A DNA stretch of 64,000 nt from Salarias fasciatus (Eukaryota > Chordata > Actinopteri > Blenniiformes > Blenniidae): positions 22,016,454-22,080,453 of the forward strand of contig NC_043763.1 in assembly GCF_902148845.1 (NCBI RefSeq). The letters are read 5' to 3'. Under the pieces are notes generated by a model that was given only the letters and a program-made list of their open reading frames with translations, was not told the origin of the DNA and made no database searches. Of the stretch, positions 41,121 to 51,991 are shown in pieces. Each line of letters starts with the position of its first letter. Position 1 is the stretch's first letter. Position numbers and translations under genes: made by a program.

Positions 41121-41134
41121 CCAGTAGGTGGCAC
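41121..41134 (+). promoter_or_regulatory. CTCF-like motif 3' of the V7 relic
   Basis: CCAGTAGGTGGCAC fits the CTCF core consensus CCASYAGRKGGCRS in forward orientation. Confidence 0.5.
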
Positions 41135-41713
41135 TGAAACTTCAGAAATCCTCCTCAAGTGAACATCAGCTTCAGTAGACTCAACCCCTCATGAGTCACT
41201 CATTTAAACACATGATTAAAACAAATCAAGCTTAAGTGTAACAGGGGACTTTCAAACACTTTTTCAAGGGAAATTCATCAATAATCAAAAATTTGAAAAA
41301 TCAGCCATCATTTATACAATATGGTGAAAACAAAATTCCATAACCACACAATTTTGAACATTTTTTTTTTACCTTGAAATGTTTCTGAGTAAAATACATA
41401 AGATAGAGGGAAAACCTTCAGAGACTATTTGGAAAAAAAAGTTTGTATTTCAACTTCCACGAAATGAATGATGCAGATTTATTTGACCCCAGTTGAATTT
41501 AATACATTTTAATAACTTTCATAATTTTCAACAGTTTAATAGTTCTGATGGCTCCACTTTAACATGGCTGCGATTCACTCCATTCTTTTAGTTTGGGAGA
41601 AGTGAGGAAGTAAAGACCAAATATGTTGGCCCGATGAATTGTTGAGGAGGAGGAAGGTGACGGAGGAGGATATAATGAAGAGTCACTCTGCGTTCTGTGT
41701 GCAGGAAGTCAAC

Positions 41714-42137
41714 ATGTTGGCCTCGTTTGTTCTCTCCTGGCTCTTTGGTAATCAACTTTAGAATCCAGGAAGACTCTTTAACAATCATTTCTACTACATT
41801 AACTCATCTTCCTTCATTCTAGGTGTTTGTCTCGGAGTTGAAGTCACCCAAACTCCTCTGGAAGTCCTCAGAGAGCCTGGAGAAGACGTCCAGCTGGTCT
41901 GCAGCCATGGAAAAACGGACTACACCTACATGCAGTGGTACCAGAAATCCCCTGGAGATGCAGCCCTGAAGCGCATCGGACACGTGAATTATGGAGACAA
42001 ACAATACGAGGAGTCATTTGAAAAACATTTTAATTTCACTGGCGACCTCAGTGGTGATAAACCAAAGAATATTTCTCTGTTCATCGTCGACCTGAAGCTC
42101 CAACACACTGCAGTGTATTACTGTACAGCCAGCTATG
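41714..42137 (+). CDS. TRAV/DV: V4-3, T-cell receptor alpha/delta variable segment
   Basis: Leader exon 41714-41747 (MLASFVLSWLF) and V exon 41823-42137. It carries LGVEVTQTPLEVLREPGED, LVCSHGKTDYTYMQWYQKS, FNFTGDLSGDKPKNISLFI and HTAVYYCTAS. The residue after the second cysteine is threonine instead of alanine. The frame is open. TGACGG at 41658 and a TATA-like GATATAATG precede the leader. The V5-2 leader follows 164 bp after the signal. Confidence 0.93.
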
Positions 42138-42176
42138 CACACTGACAAGAAAGCCCTGATTCTGAATGCAAAAACT
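42138..42176 (+). other. 23-RSS of V4-3
   Basis: Variant heptamer CACACTG, 23-bp spacer, nonamer GCAAAAACT (two changes from consensus), probably the weakest V4 signal. Confidence 0.88.
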
Positions 42177-42339
42177 GATCAGAGAGCTTGAACACGCCCT
42201 CCCAGCTCCTCATGTGATGCAGTTATCTGCCAACATGAACAGCGTCACTTCACTTCCTTCTCAAGCCTCAGTAAACTGAGTAGAGCTTTCAGTCAGACTC
42301 AAGCAAATCAATCCACCGGTCAATTCTCAGAACTTCAAC

Positions 42340-42767
42340 ATGATTCATTTCATTCTTTTTTGCTGTCTGTCAGGTAACACGCTCACTCACACTTGGTTTC
42401 TCTGAAATGATGATCCCTCATGACTTGATTTGAGTTTCCTTCCTCCGTCCAGGTGTTTGTTGGAGTGTGAAAGTCGACCAGTCTCCTTCTGATTTCATCA
42501 TAAAACCTGACACCAAGGTTCAGATGTTCTGCAGCCACGAGAAAAGAGACTACAGGGTGATTCTCTGGTACCAGCGCACACCCAAAGACACAGCCATGAA
42601 ACTCATTGGATATTTATACAATACAGATCCCACCATGGAGAAGGGATATGATGAGAGTTTCACTATTGCTGGGGATTTGAGAGGAAATGAAAAAAAGAAT
42701 GGCTCTCTAAGTATTCAAGTCAAAGGAGTGGAAGACACTGCGGTGTATTACTGTGCAGCCAGTGAAG
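42340..42767 (+). CDS. TRAV/DV: V5-2, T-cell receptor alpha/delta variable segment
   Basis: Leader exon 42340-42373 encodes MIHFILFCCLS and the V exon is 42453-42767. It carries CWSVKVDQSPSDFIIKPDT, QMFCSHEKRDYRVILWYQR, KLIGYLYNTDPTMEKGYDES and VKGVEDTAVYYCAASE. The frame is open, with the TGTGAAAG octet that V5-1 lacks. It pairs with V4-3 as a co-duplicated two-segment unit. Confidence 0.93.
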
Positions 42768-42806
42768 CACACTGACAGAAAGTCTCATCTGAACTTTACA
42801 AAAACC
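42768..42806 (+). other. 23-RSS of V5-2
   Basis: Variant heptamer CACACTG, 23-bp spacer, consensus nonamer ACAAAAACC. Confidence 0.92.
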
Positions 42807-43299
42807 TCTCATGTTGTTCTGTCATCAGTGGTTTTGATCAGAGGAATCTTCAAGCACCTGACTTTGTGGTTTTCAACCAGAAACATTGTTTCTATATCAG
42901 TTCAGACCCTGAACTGAAGACTGAGTCTGACACCCCTGCTGTATTCAGATTGTTCGCAACTCACTGTTTTCAGGCCCAAATAAATGTGAAGAAATGTTCA
43001 AAACATCGAATGATTCTTTCCTAGTAGGAGGTAAATCATAAATCGCATCCTGCATACGTGCCTCATGTACTGATATCATATCCTTTAATGTTTACATTTC
43101 ATTAACTGTGAACATGAAAGATTCTGCAGTTGTATAAAAATCAGTGTTCGGTTTTTTTCTGATCTGTGGTGAAGAATTTTTGATTTCCGGGAAAGTTCAA
43201 ACTGTCTTTAGACAATAGCTGAATGAGGTCTTCTTTAAAATCTTCATTACAAATCAGTGTTACTGACTGAAAGGTGCTGTTAATTATACTGCAGGTGGA

Positions 43300-43415
43300 C
43301 TGCAGGGGGACCTCAAGTACTGCTGATATATGCTGCATGTATTTGCATGTGTGAGCTCACACACTGCAGTGACACTCCCACCTGCAGCTCTTCATGTCTC
43401 TGGGACTTTATAAAG
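43300..43415 (+). promoter_or_regulatory. V6-3 promoter region
   Basis: CTCF-like CTGCAGGGGGACC at 43300-43312, the CACTGCAGTGACACTCCCAC box, and TATA element TTTATAAAG at 43407-43415. Confidence 0.6.
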
Positions 43416-43443
43416 CCCTCCAGCAGCAGCTGTCCTGTGCAAC

Positions 43444-43923
43444 ATGGACATCTTCATCATCATCATCAAACAATGCTTCCTGAGTTTATTAGCAGTGTTA
43501 ATGTGGACTCCAGGTAATTCATAAGCAGCTTTGTGGTGTTTGCTCTCTCTGTCATTCTGAATTTGAAATGATGCAAAACTTTGACCTCAATATTTAAAAT
43601 ACAAACTGTTAAACACACAGGTTTTACTGGTGGCAGTGATGTGAACCAGACCTCCATACTGTGGAAAAAGCAGGGCAACAATGCCACCATGGAATGCAGA
43701 CACACCAAGGGAAGCAGCTATCCTCAGATGTACTGGTTCAGACAGCTGCCAGGAGAAAACATGGAACGCATCGTGTTCACAACAGTCGGCAGCAAAGAGC
43801 ACGACTTTGGACCGTTCAGCACGGAGAAATATGCAGCCACCGAGACGGCAGCTGAGAGCGGAACGTTCACGGTGAAGAACGTGCAGCCAGGAGATCAAGG
43901 CTTTTATTTCTGTGCTGTGAGTG
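43444..43923 (+). CDS. TRAV/DV: V6-3, T-cell receptor alpha/delta variable segment
   Basis: Leader exon 43444-43513 (MDIFIIIIKQCFLSLLAVL then MWTP) and V exon 43621-43923. It carries GSDVNQTSILWKKQGNNATM, ECRHTKGSSYPQMYWFRQ, TTVGSKEHDFGPFSTEKYAA and PGDQGFYFCAVS. The frame is open. An hAT-type fragment shared with the other V6 copies follows at 44093. Confidence 0.94.
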
Positions 43924-43962
43924 CACAGTGATGGAGACGCTCCCAATAGCTGCACAAAAACC
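43924..43962 (+). other. 23-RSS of V6-3
   Basis: Consensus heptamer CACAGTG, 23-bp spacer, consensus nonamer ACAAAAACC. Confidence 0.97.
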
Positions 43963-44092
43963 CCACAAAGCACACGACGAATACCAAACCTCCTCTGAAG
44001 ACCCAGCTGAAATTTTTCATCTCCACATGTGACAGTTTCCTCACAGTGTTGAATCAGACAATTTTTCGCAGCTGCAAAGCATCATCTGTAAC

Positions 44093-44180
44093 AGGGGTGT
44101 CAAACACAAGGCATGTGGTCCAAAACTAGCCCTCAAGAGGCTCTAATCTGGCCAAAACACCAAGACAATTGTAAAAAATT
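44093..44180. mobile_element. hAT-type fragment after V6-3
   Basis: GGGGTGTCAAACACAAGGCA and CCCTCAAGAGGCTCTAATCT, orthologous with the fragments after V6-1 and V6-2. A T25-type run follows at 44347-44370. Confidence 0.6.
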
Positions 44181-44710
44181 ATGAAAGAAAAACACTGATT
44201 TCATGTCAAATTTCTTTCGAGTAGTGAACACAACACTGAGACCTGAGCTGAGATGCCGAGGATGCTGCCAATAAACTTGCACTCGCCTCAAAGCCATGGT
44301 GTTGGGGGGAGTTTGGAAAAACACCCAAAATGCGACACCTTTAGCAGTTTTTTTTTTTTTTTTTTTTTTTGACATTTCACGACATTTTGCACCAGAAGGT
44401 TTCATTAAAACTGACTTTTTGTTTAGATTGGAGGAATACAAACATTTTAATTCACATTAAAAACAAATGTTAGTTCACATCCACTCGTGTTATTTAAGAT
44501 TAACAAGATATTTCTGGTGGTGTGAAGCTTCTGGAGGCTCAGGAGGTTGAACGGTGGTTGAAACTGACGGAGGTTTGTCCGCCCACATTCTGAAACCTCC
44601 TGATGGAAACGTTTCTGGCTCCTCCTCTTGTTTCTATGTTTGCAACTTTAGGCTGCAGAGGCTCACATGAAGGAAAAGATCTCAAAGGAAGGAGTCTGCA
44701 CTGATTCAAC

Positions 44711-45142
44711 ATGATATTAATCATCATTTTATATTGTTTTCTTCATTCACCAGGAATCAAGGGTGAGGAAACACTTGTAGATTACTGCAATGCAATGTGA
44801 ATATTTCCTCTCATTTCAGCTGGTCTGTTTCCCACAGGAGCCTCAGAAACAAAAGATGTCAACCAAACGCCTCGGTTCATCACTAAAAGAGTCAGTGAAT
44901 CTGTACAGAGTGAGATCAAATGTTCACACAAAATACAGAGCTATCAAATGATCCTCTGGTACAAACAAGGTAAAGACAAAGCCCTGCAGCTCCTGGGATA
45001 TCTCAACCTGGAATACCCCACCGTCGAGAAAGAGTTGGAGGGAAAGATCAACTTCAATGGAGATGGCCGTAACGACGGATACCTGAGCATCTCTGATCTC
45101 AGACTGAATGACAGTGCAGTGTATTTCTGTGCAGCCAGTCTC
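44711..45142 (+). CDS. TRAV/DV: V1-3, T-cell receptor alpha/delta variable segment
   Basis: Leader exon 44711-44762 encodes MILIIILYCFLHSPGIK. The V exon starts at 44820 (or 44838 by the second acceptor) and ends at 45142. It carries DVNQTPRFITKRVSESVQSE, IKCSHKIQSYQMILWYKQGK, LLGYLNLEYPTVEKELEGKI and LNDSAVYFCAAS. The frame is open. The V2 and V3 segments expected next are absent; after about 600 bp of V1-to-V2 flank the sequence passes into the end of block X. Confidence 0.94.
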
Positions 45143-45181
45143 CACAGTGCAGCACATCTCAGTGGAGTCAATACAAAAACC
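45143..45181 (+). other. 23-RSS of V1-3
   Basis: Consensus heptamer CACAGTG, 23-bp spacer, consensus nonamer ACAAAAACC. Confidence 0.97.
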
Positions 45182-46570
45182 TTCTGAGCACCTGCAGAGA
45201 AGTCTTGGTAGATCTTATCCTCCTCTGACTGTTACTGGAGACTTCATGACTCCACAGAGGAAATTCCATCACTCATATTTTCTAAAAGAGTTGTTTCTAC
45301 TATTGACTGGAGATATGTGAATGAAAAGTACAAAAAACTGCTGAAAATCTCCATTTTAGTTTTTGAATCAAGAAACAAAAATGTCATTTTTGGATGTCAT
45401 GAAGATTAGTAAATCTATCATCGATCAATCTTCTTGATTCGACTTGGACTCTCAAAGTTGCAGAGATAGAGCCAGAAGAGAGCACTGGGAATGTGAAGCT
45501 TCCGATTTTAAAGAATGCAAAATGAGAGAGATGCTGTATCTGTTTTTGAACCCCATGGGTTTTTTTTATTAACATTTTTAATAATATGATTTAAAACGTA
45601 ATGTCACTGAGTTTCAGTTTTAGCCATAGAAAAGCAGAAAAAGCCATCATAACTATCTTTAATGTGAAAATAAACCATGACTTATGAAGACTTTGTCAAT
45701 TATTTTGAAGTTATAAATGATGGAAGATGTATATTTTATGGTCACTTTTCTGTTATTTCCACTGAATCTTTCACAGTTAGAAGGCTCGTGATGTTTATTA
45801 AACACAGTGACATTAAAAACTGACATGTCTAATTTCAAAAAACCCTGAAACATTATTTCAGTAAGTGTCCTCTGAATATGGTACATACTTTCCTACTGTG
45901 CATTTTTTAAACTTGCAAGTATTTTCCGTCATTGCAGTTTGTGGAGCAGTGAAATAAACACCTTGAAAAGTCATATTCGACAATGTCATATTTGTTGAGA
46001 CTTTTTCCGGAAAGAACTCCGTCACAGTATCCAATTCAGCAAAACATCCACTGCAGCCAACATGAAATATCCAGAGTGCAAAAATTCTATTGTATAAAAA
46101 AAACCCAACAACAATCACACAGTTTGAACACAATGTTCTCCAACATACTTCGACACTACACACAGTAAGGTGGCCTCATATCTTATGGCACCATCTTCTT
46201 CCCTTTCATCCTCACAAACCTTTCAGCCACTTTGCTCTTGTCAATGACAATGTTCCCGCCAAGTCCTCAACAGGGTCGTCGTATTGTCTGTTTGTTGTTC
46301 ACTTCCAGTTGCATCCTGCCTGTCGTCTAGTTACATTCGTAACTTTGTCTCTGCTTGTATTCCAGTTGGAGTCTCACATAACTAGTCCAAAATCTTTTCA
46401 GCGTTGTGACACTGGTAGAATTGTGTCGGGTGGTAGTCTTCTTAAATGTATAATATAGTCGTGGTTTCTGTCTTTAATTTGTTTGTAGTTAAAGTTGAAT
46501 TTTGGCTTGTTTTTATGACAGTCTCTGTTGATAGTTTTATTGAAAGCTTATTTACCTTATAAGTGATTGG
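45182..46570 (+). other. V1 3' flank joined to the end of block X
   Basis: 45240-45860 equals the V1-to-V2 intergenic sequence. From about 45880 it equals the second half of block X (GAAATATCCAGAGTGCAAAA shared with 40527). The junction deletes V2, V3 and the RE1-bearing half of the block. No gene seen. Confidence 0.65.
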
Positions 46571-46741
46571 AGGCATCATCGGGATAGTTTGTAACCAGAT
46601 GTAGTTGTGGTGTGTGAACGCCCTCAGCTTTAATGGGAGGTTGAAGGGTTGGTCCATACTGCAGCCTGTTCACTCTCATTGTAAGTCATCTGAAACACTC
46701 AGTCTGTCTGCTGTGACTGCATCTGATCAGACAACATCACG

Positions 46742-47293
46742 ATGGTCCTACACAAACTGGTTGTGTTTGTATTGTCTTCGCTGTTTCTCCAAGGTACAAC
46801 AACACTGTCATTTTGTCAACAACACATGGGATTTATTTGTTGGATGTTTTTATCTATTAACATGTAAATGTATGTTGATTGAAATTGAAATGCTGTCATC
46901 ACAAATCACTGTTTCATATTCAATATGTGTGCATGTTTATTTCTTTTTTAATCAAATGCATCTCATTAAATATCTGATTTTTCTCTCACAGCACACTGCG
47001 GGGATGTGATCCAAAGCCCTGAGATCAGCTGGAGTTATGTCTCCAAACATGCAGTGTTGCACTGCAGACACACAAGAGATCAGGGCCACAACCAGATGTA
47101 CTGGTTCAAACAGCAACCCGGGGAGAGCATGACCCTCATCGTCTACACAGTTTTCGGAGGGCAGCCCGACTTCGGGGGCTTGATCCCTCAGGCGAAATAT
47201 TCAGCCAATAAGAGCAGCATAGAGAGCGGGAGTCTCACTGTGAAGCTCCTGCAGCCTGAAGACAGCGCTGTGTATTTCTGTGCCGTCAGCAGG
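46742..47293 (+). CDS. TRAV/DV: V7-1, T-cell receptor alpha/delta variable segment
   Basis: Leader exon 46742-46793 encodes MVLHKLVVFVLSSLFLQ (donor GTACAA). The V exon is 46992-47293. It carries HCGDVIQSPEISWSYVSKH, first cysteine in LHCRHTRDQGHN, QMYWFKQQPGESMTLIVY, and LLQPEDSAVYFCAVSR. The frame is open. It is the only complete V7 of the window; relics of two others remain at 23296 and 40965. The relationship to V2 and V6 is visible in the R/N-H-T and QMYW motifs. Confidence 0.94.
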
Positions 47294-47332
47294 CACAGTG
47301 ATGTGAGAGGTGCAACTGTCACAACAAAAAGC
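47294..47332 (+). other. 23-RSS of V7-1
   Basis: Consensus heptamer CACAGTG, 23-bp spacer, nonamer ACAAAAAGC. Confidence 0.95.
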
Positions 47333-47361
47333 TTTTTGTTTCTCTTTTTACATTGCTTGTG

Positions 47362-47375
47362 CCAGTAGGTGGCAC
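47362..47375 (+). promoter_or_regulatory. CTCF-like motif 3' of V7-1
   Basis: CCAGTAGGTGGCAC lies 29 bp after the V7-1 nonamer, in forward orientation, identical to the copy after the V7 relic at 41121. Confidence 0.5.
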
Positions 47376-47900
47376 TCAAACTTCAGAAATCCTCCTCAAG
47401 TGAACATCAGCTTCAGAACAATCAACCCCTCAGAAGTCACTCATTCAAATACTTCTGTAAAACAAATCAAGCTTAAGTCTAACAGGGAACTTTTATACAG
47501 TTTTTCAACAGAGTTTCATCAACAACCATAATTAGAAAAATCAGCCATCATTTACGTACATATGGTGACAACAACTAATTCCAAAATCACACAATTTTTT
47601 AAAAATAATTTTTACCTTGAAATGTTTCTGAAAAAAATACATAAGATGGAGGGAAAACCTTCAGAGATAACTTGGAAAAGAAGGTTGTATTTCACCTTCC
47701 ACTGAATGAATGATTCAGAAACCTGCATGAATGCAGATTGATTGCAATTTAATAATTAGAAGTTTCATAATTTTCATCAGTTTGATGTTGTGATGGCTCC
47801 AGTTTAATTTGGCTGCTATGAACTTAATTCTTTTAGTTTGGGAGATGTGAGGAAATAAAGACCAAATATGTTGGCCTGATGAATTGTTGAGGAGGAGGAA
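47376..47900 (+). other. V7-to-V4 intergenic flank
   Basis: Non-coding and alike to 41135-41650. No gene seen. Confidence 0.65.
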
Positions 47901-47958
47901 GGTGACGGAGGAGGATATAATGAAGAGTCACTCTGCGTTCTGTGTGCAGGAAGTCAAC

Positions 47959-48382
47959 ATGTTGGCCTCGTTTGTTCTCTCCTGGCTCTTGGGTAATCAA
48001 CTTTAAAATTCATGAAGACTCTTTAACAATCATTTCTACTACATTAACTCATCTTCCTTCATTCTAGGTGTTTGTGTCGGAGTTGAAGTCACCCAAACTC
48101 CTCTGGAAGTCCTCAGAGAGCCTGGAGAAGACGTCCAGCTGGTCTGCAGCCATGGAAAAACGGACTACACCTACATGCAGTGGTACCAGAAATCCCCTGG
48201 AGATGCAGCCCTGAAGCGCATCGGACACGTGAATTTTGGAGACAAACAATACGAGGAGTCATTTGAAAAACATTTTAATTTCACTGGCGACCTCAGTGGT
48301 GAAAAACCAAAGAATATTTCTCTGTTCATCGTCGACCTGAAGCTCCAACACACTGCAGTGTATTACTGTGCAGCCAGCTATG
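47959..48382 (+). CDS. TRAV/DV: V4-4, T-cell receptor alpha/delta variable segment
   Basis: Leader exon 47959-47992 encodes MLASFVLSWLL and the V exon is 48068-48382. It carries VGVEVTQTPLEVLREPGED, LVCSHGKTDYTYMQWYQKS, HVNFGDKQYEESFEKHFNF and HTAVYYCAAS. The frame is open. The TGACGG and TATA-like elements of the family lie at 47903 and 47914. V5-3 follows as its tight partner. Confidence 0.93.
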
Positions 48383-48421
48383 CACACTGACAAGAAAGCC
48401 CTGATTCTCAATACAAAAACT
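48383..48421 (+). other. 23-RSS of V4-4
   Basis: Variant heptamer CACACTG, 23-bp spacer, nonamer ACAAAAACT. Confidence 0.92.
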
Positions 48422-48584
48422 GATCAGAGAGCTTGAACACGCCCTCCCAGCTCCTCATGTGATGCAGTTATCTGTCAACATGTACAGCGTCACTTCATTT
48501 CCTTTTCAAACCTCAGTAAACTGAGTAGAGCTTTCAGTCAGACTCAAGCAAATCAATCCACCGGTCAATTCTCAGAACTTCAAC

Positions 48585-49012
48585 ATGATTCATTTCATCC
48601 TTTTTTGCTGCCTGTCAGGTAACATGCTCACTCACATTTGGTGTCTCTGAAATGATGATCCCTCATGACTTGATTTGAGTTTCCTTTCTCCGTCCAGGTG
48701 TTTGTTGGAGTGTGAAAGTCGACCAGTCTCCTTCTGATTCCATCATAAAACCTGACACCAAGGTTCAGATGTTCTGCAGCCACGAGAAAACAGACTACAG
48801 GGTGATTCTCTGGTACCAGCGCACACCCAAAGACACAGCCATGAAACTCATCGGATACTTAAATTATGCAGATCCCACCATGGAGAAGGGATATAATGAG
48901 AGTTTCACTATTGGTGGAGATTTGGGAGGAAATGAAAAAAAGAATGGCTCTCTCAGTATTCAAGTCAAAGGAGTGGAAGACACTGCGGTGTATTACTGTG
49001 CAGCGAGACAAG
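48585..49012 (+). CDS. TRAV/DV: V5-3, T-cell receptor alpha/delta variable segment
   Basis: Leader exon 48585-48618 (MIHFILFCCLS) and V exon 48698-49012. It carries SVKVDQSPSDSIIKPDTKVQ, MFCSHEKTDYRVILWYQR, LIGYLNYADPTMEKGYNES and VEDTAVYYCAARQ. The frame is open. It is the last member of the repeated modules before the single-copy V8 to V10 group. Confidence 0.93.
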
Positions 49013-49051
49013 CACACTGACAGAAAGTCTCATCTCAACTTTACAAAAACC
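49013..49051 (+). other. 23-RSS of V5-3
   Basis: Variant heptamer CACACTG, 23-bp spacer, consensus nonamer ACAAAAACC. Confidence 0.92.
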
Positions 49052-49273
49052 TCTCATGTTGTTCTGTCATCAGTGGTTTCTATCAGAGGAGCCGTGAAGC
49101 ACCTGAGCTTGTGGGCTGTATGTCGACCCTGAAATGTAAGATGACTGACACGCCAGCTGTTATCTGAAACTGTTAATATCTGACTGTTTTCAGTTTCCAA
49201 GCAATGCACAACATTAATAACCATTGTCATTTCCTGGTAAAAGGTAAATCAGATTGCATCCTGGCAAATGTAC

Positions 49274-49281
49274 TGACGTCA
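49274..49281. promoter_or_regulatory. Perfect CRE palindrome upstream of V8
   Basis: TGACGTCA, 58 bp before the V8 leader ATG. CREB/ATF sites are a known feature of TCR V-beta promoters. The equivalent place in V6-type flanks reads TGATATCA. Confidence 0.65.
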
Positions 49282-49339
49282 GTTCCTCCTCACCGATTGA
49301 GCATCTATGGCCGTGTTATTTCCTCCCCCTCCAGTCAAA

Positions 49340-49783
49340 ATGACTCCGCACATCAGCACCTTCAGCATCTTTGTGTTCTGTGTTGCAGGTAAGCTTCTTT
49401 AAAGACAGAAACATGCAAACACACTGCGGTCTGCTCATGTTCGATCTGTGTGTGAGATGTTCAGTTTCCTCTCCTCTGCTTCAGGTGTTTCTGAGAGTGT
49501 TCTGATCACTCAGTGGCCTCGACAGATCCTCAGTCCGCACAGCCGCTCAGCACAAATTAACTGCTACCAGAACAACACCGACTATCAGTATCTGTACTGG
49601 TACAAGCAGGCGAGGGGAGAAGGCTTCCAGATGATCGCCTCTGTGATATCAGGCATACCAGACTACACAGATGGGTTCAAAGGTCGTTTTCATGCGGCGA
49701 AAGTTAACGATAAGCAGGCTTCTCTGACAATTTCGAGCATGAAGGAAGGAGATGAGGCTCTTTATCTGTGTGCTGCCAGACTG
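49340..49783 (+). CDS. TRAV/DV: V8, T-cell receptor alpha/delta variable segment
   Basis: Leader exon 49340-49388 encodes MTPHISTFSIFVFCVA and the V exon is 49485-49783. It carries SESVLITQWPRQILSPHSRS, AQINCYQNNTDYQYLYWYKQ, GFQMIASVISGIPDYTDGFK and MKEGDEALYLCAARL. The frame is open. It is clearly different from V1 to V7 and single-copy here. Its downstream position and style (GRFHAAKVNDKQASLTI) suggest preferential delta use, but the sequence cannot decide between alpha and delta. Confidence 0.9.
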
Positions 49784-49822
49784 CACGGTGCTCTGGCAAA
49801 CCTCAGGGCTGTGACAAAAACA
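49784..49822 (+). other. 23-RSS of V8
   Basis: Variant heptamer CACGGTG (the same as the 3' TRDD heptamer), 23-bp spacer, nonamer ACAAAAACA. Confidence 0.92.
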
Positions 49823-50119
49823 CACAGCCAAGAGGCTACCGGTTCTCCAGACACCTGACTCACAAAGGAAAATATCCATCAGAAGAAAAACAGCTACATG
49901 ATGGGTATTCAGAAACCTCATTTCTGGTTTGACACTGTCAAATGCAGTGTTGGACAAGTTATTTAAAAAAAAAGCTGTAATGTCAAATAATTTGGATCCC
50001 CTCTTTAAGCTTTAAGATGCATGTTCAATTATTTACTATAAAACTGAATTTATGATTAATGAAATGTTTGCACAGTTGACGGAATAAATTACAAACAGGA
50101 AATGTTACATTAATCTAAA

Positions 50120-50646
50120 CTGGTGGTTTTCAAAGTGAGGCACGCCTCCCCTGGGTGGCGCCAGTCCATTTCAGGGGAGACGTGGTGTGAAAAAAAAAAA
50201 AAAAAATTAAACCAGAAAAGAATCTTCTAAAATATGCAGTGGGGCAAATACAAATTGTGGCAGTGGCAACTTGCCGTGGCACTTCTGGCACCGAGCAGGA
50301 TTACTGCAACAACACACCATCAGTGGGGCAGAACTAACCTGCCTCACGACGGCTGAGGCTCTTCCAGCATCTCACCACTTCGAAGTGCCGCGTCCGGCAA
50401 CTCGCCGAGGCAGTTTGTGGCAGTTGCCTCAGATCAGCGGCAGGAGTTCGACCGGTAGCCATTGTTTTTTGAGGCAGTTGTCAAGGACCTGTGGCGGGTC
50501 ATCAGATCCGCCATGCCAAGGAGCGTGGACTTTATACACCTGACATAGATTTTAGCAACCTGCCACAGCAACCACACAGTTTAAGGCAGGGATTGGAGGA
50601 CGCTCACTCACCGTCGACTCGCTCTCCCATACTTTGAAAACCCCTG
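50120..50646. mobile_element. hAT-type element with ATCTAAA flanks
   Basis: The left end reads TGGTGGTTTTCAAAGTGAGG and the right end inverted CAGGGGTTTTCAAAGTATGG. ATCTAAA is repeated at 50113-50119 and 50647-50653. GC-rich interior with no transposase frame. An A-run lies at 50191-50206. Confidence 0.7.
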
Positions 50647-50653
50647 ATCTAAA

Positions 50654-51900
50654 TCAAATTATTTAAACGTTGTTGTGTGATAATATTGAAATAAGAAAAC
50701 AATCAAAATTGATTTGTACCTGTTGATAGCATTTCTACATTTATAATAGATTAATAAAACACTTGCATATCAATAGATGTCTGTACTTCTTTTAAAAGCT
50801 GCCGTTGAACGATCAGGGCTCTCTGTGACTATCTCAGTCACGTCACGTGACGCACTTTGCATCAATACAGTTTCTTCTTTCTGTACAAAAAAACTTGATG
50901 CTCCGTGGGCTCAATTGGACTCCAGCGGAGGAAAAAACAATCTGAAAGAGGTGAATTATAGTAATGAAACCTTTCTCATATTATTATCACTCACGGTACG
51001 TGACAATGTTGCTTTTTACAATCAGCACTCAGTGGATCTTTCATAAAACGCTTCAACTCTGTCTCCAAATGTCAGTGTATTCCCATTGTTTATGTTTACA
51101 GTGTATTGTATTGAGTCTGTTGTTTCATTACAAAGACAACCAACAATGTGGGAAAGATAGAAATTACTTGAAAACAGTTAAAAACAAACCACTTTCAATG
51201 CATGACTGCATTGAAATCAAGATTATGACGATGATTCCTGAAATGAGATTCAGGACAGATGTTTATAAAGTCAGATGTAAAAAAAAATGGAGAGAATATT
51301 TGTCAAAAAATGGTTGGATGGTGTGAATGCAAAAGTTTTCTGAAATGAAAAGTAAAATGCATTTTCACTTGAAAGGCTGTCGAGTAAAGTAATTGACCGA
51401 TTGATCACAAGAGAAAGTGTGCAGATAGAAGTTCTGAGGGGGTGACTGAGGAAAAGCCTCCCACAAAAATAAGATCAGCATGTTTGATTGAAATTACAAA
51501 TTAAAAAAACAACAAAAACAAAACGTGTTTGGATGCTTCAAATAATACCCATTCCAATCATAAATGTTCTGAAGCCCATACCCGATAACTTCTATTCATA
51601 AGCTACATGTCCTGCTGCAGCCTCTTCAAAATGAAGTTTGTGACCTTTCTTTACAGCAGATACACAAACCTTTTGTAGATTAGGCTCCTACTGCTTTACA
51701 TAAAGTCCTCCCAGTTTCGATACTTAGAAGACAATTTAGATTGTTACTCAAAATTTTTGGATGCCTCAATTTGATGTGGTCAAAAAAAAAGGGTCCCTCA
51801 ATAAAAATGCTGTGAATCACTGGTTTCTCTGATATTTGCAGAAAGTGAGCTGCATGAACAGATGTGACCAACAGGTGGAGGCACAGCACATGGCATCCAG
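50654..51900. other. Intergenic sequence between V8 and V9a
   Basis: AT-rich, with no V exon, RSS or clear repeat. Open frames (for example 50964-51326) lack recognisable domains. Confidence 0.45.
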
Positions 51901-51991
51901 CCTCTGTCATGAGGGAGTGAGGATGGATCTGCTGTCACAACACCCTCCTTCTTTCTGACATGCAGCACTTTCTCCTCACCAGGCTTCAATC

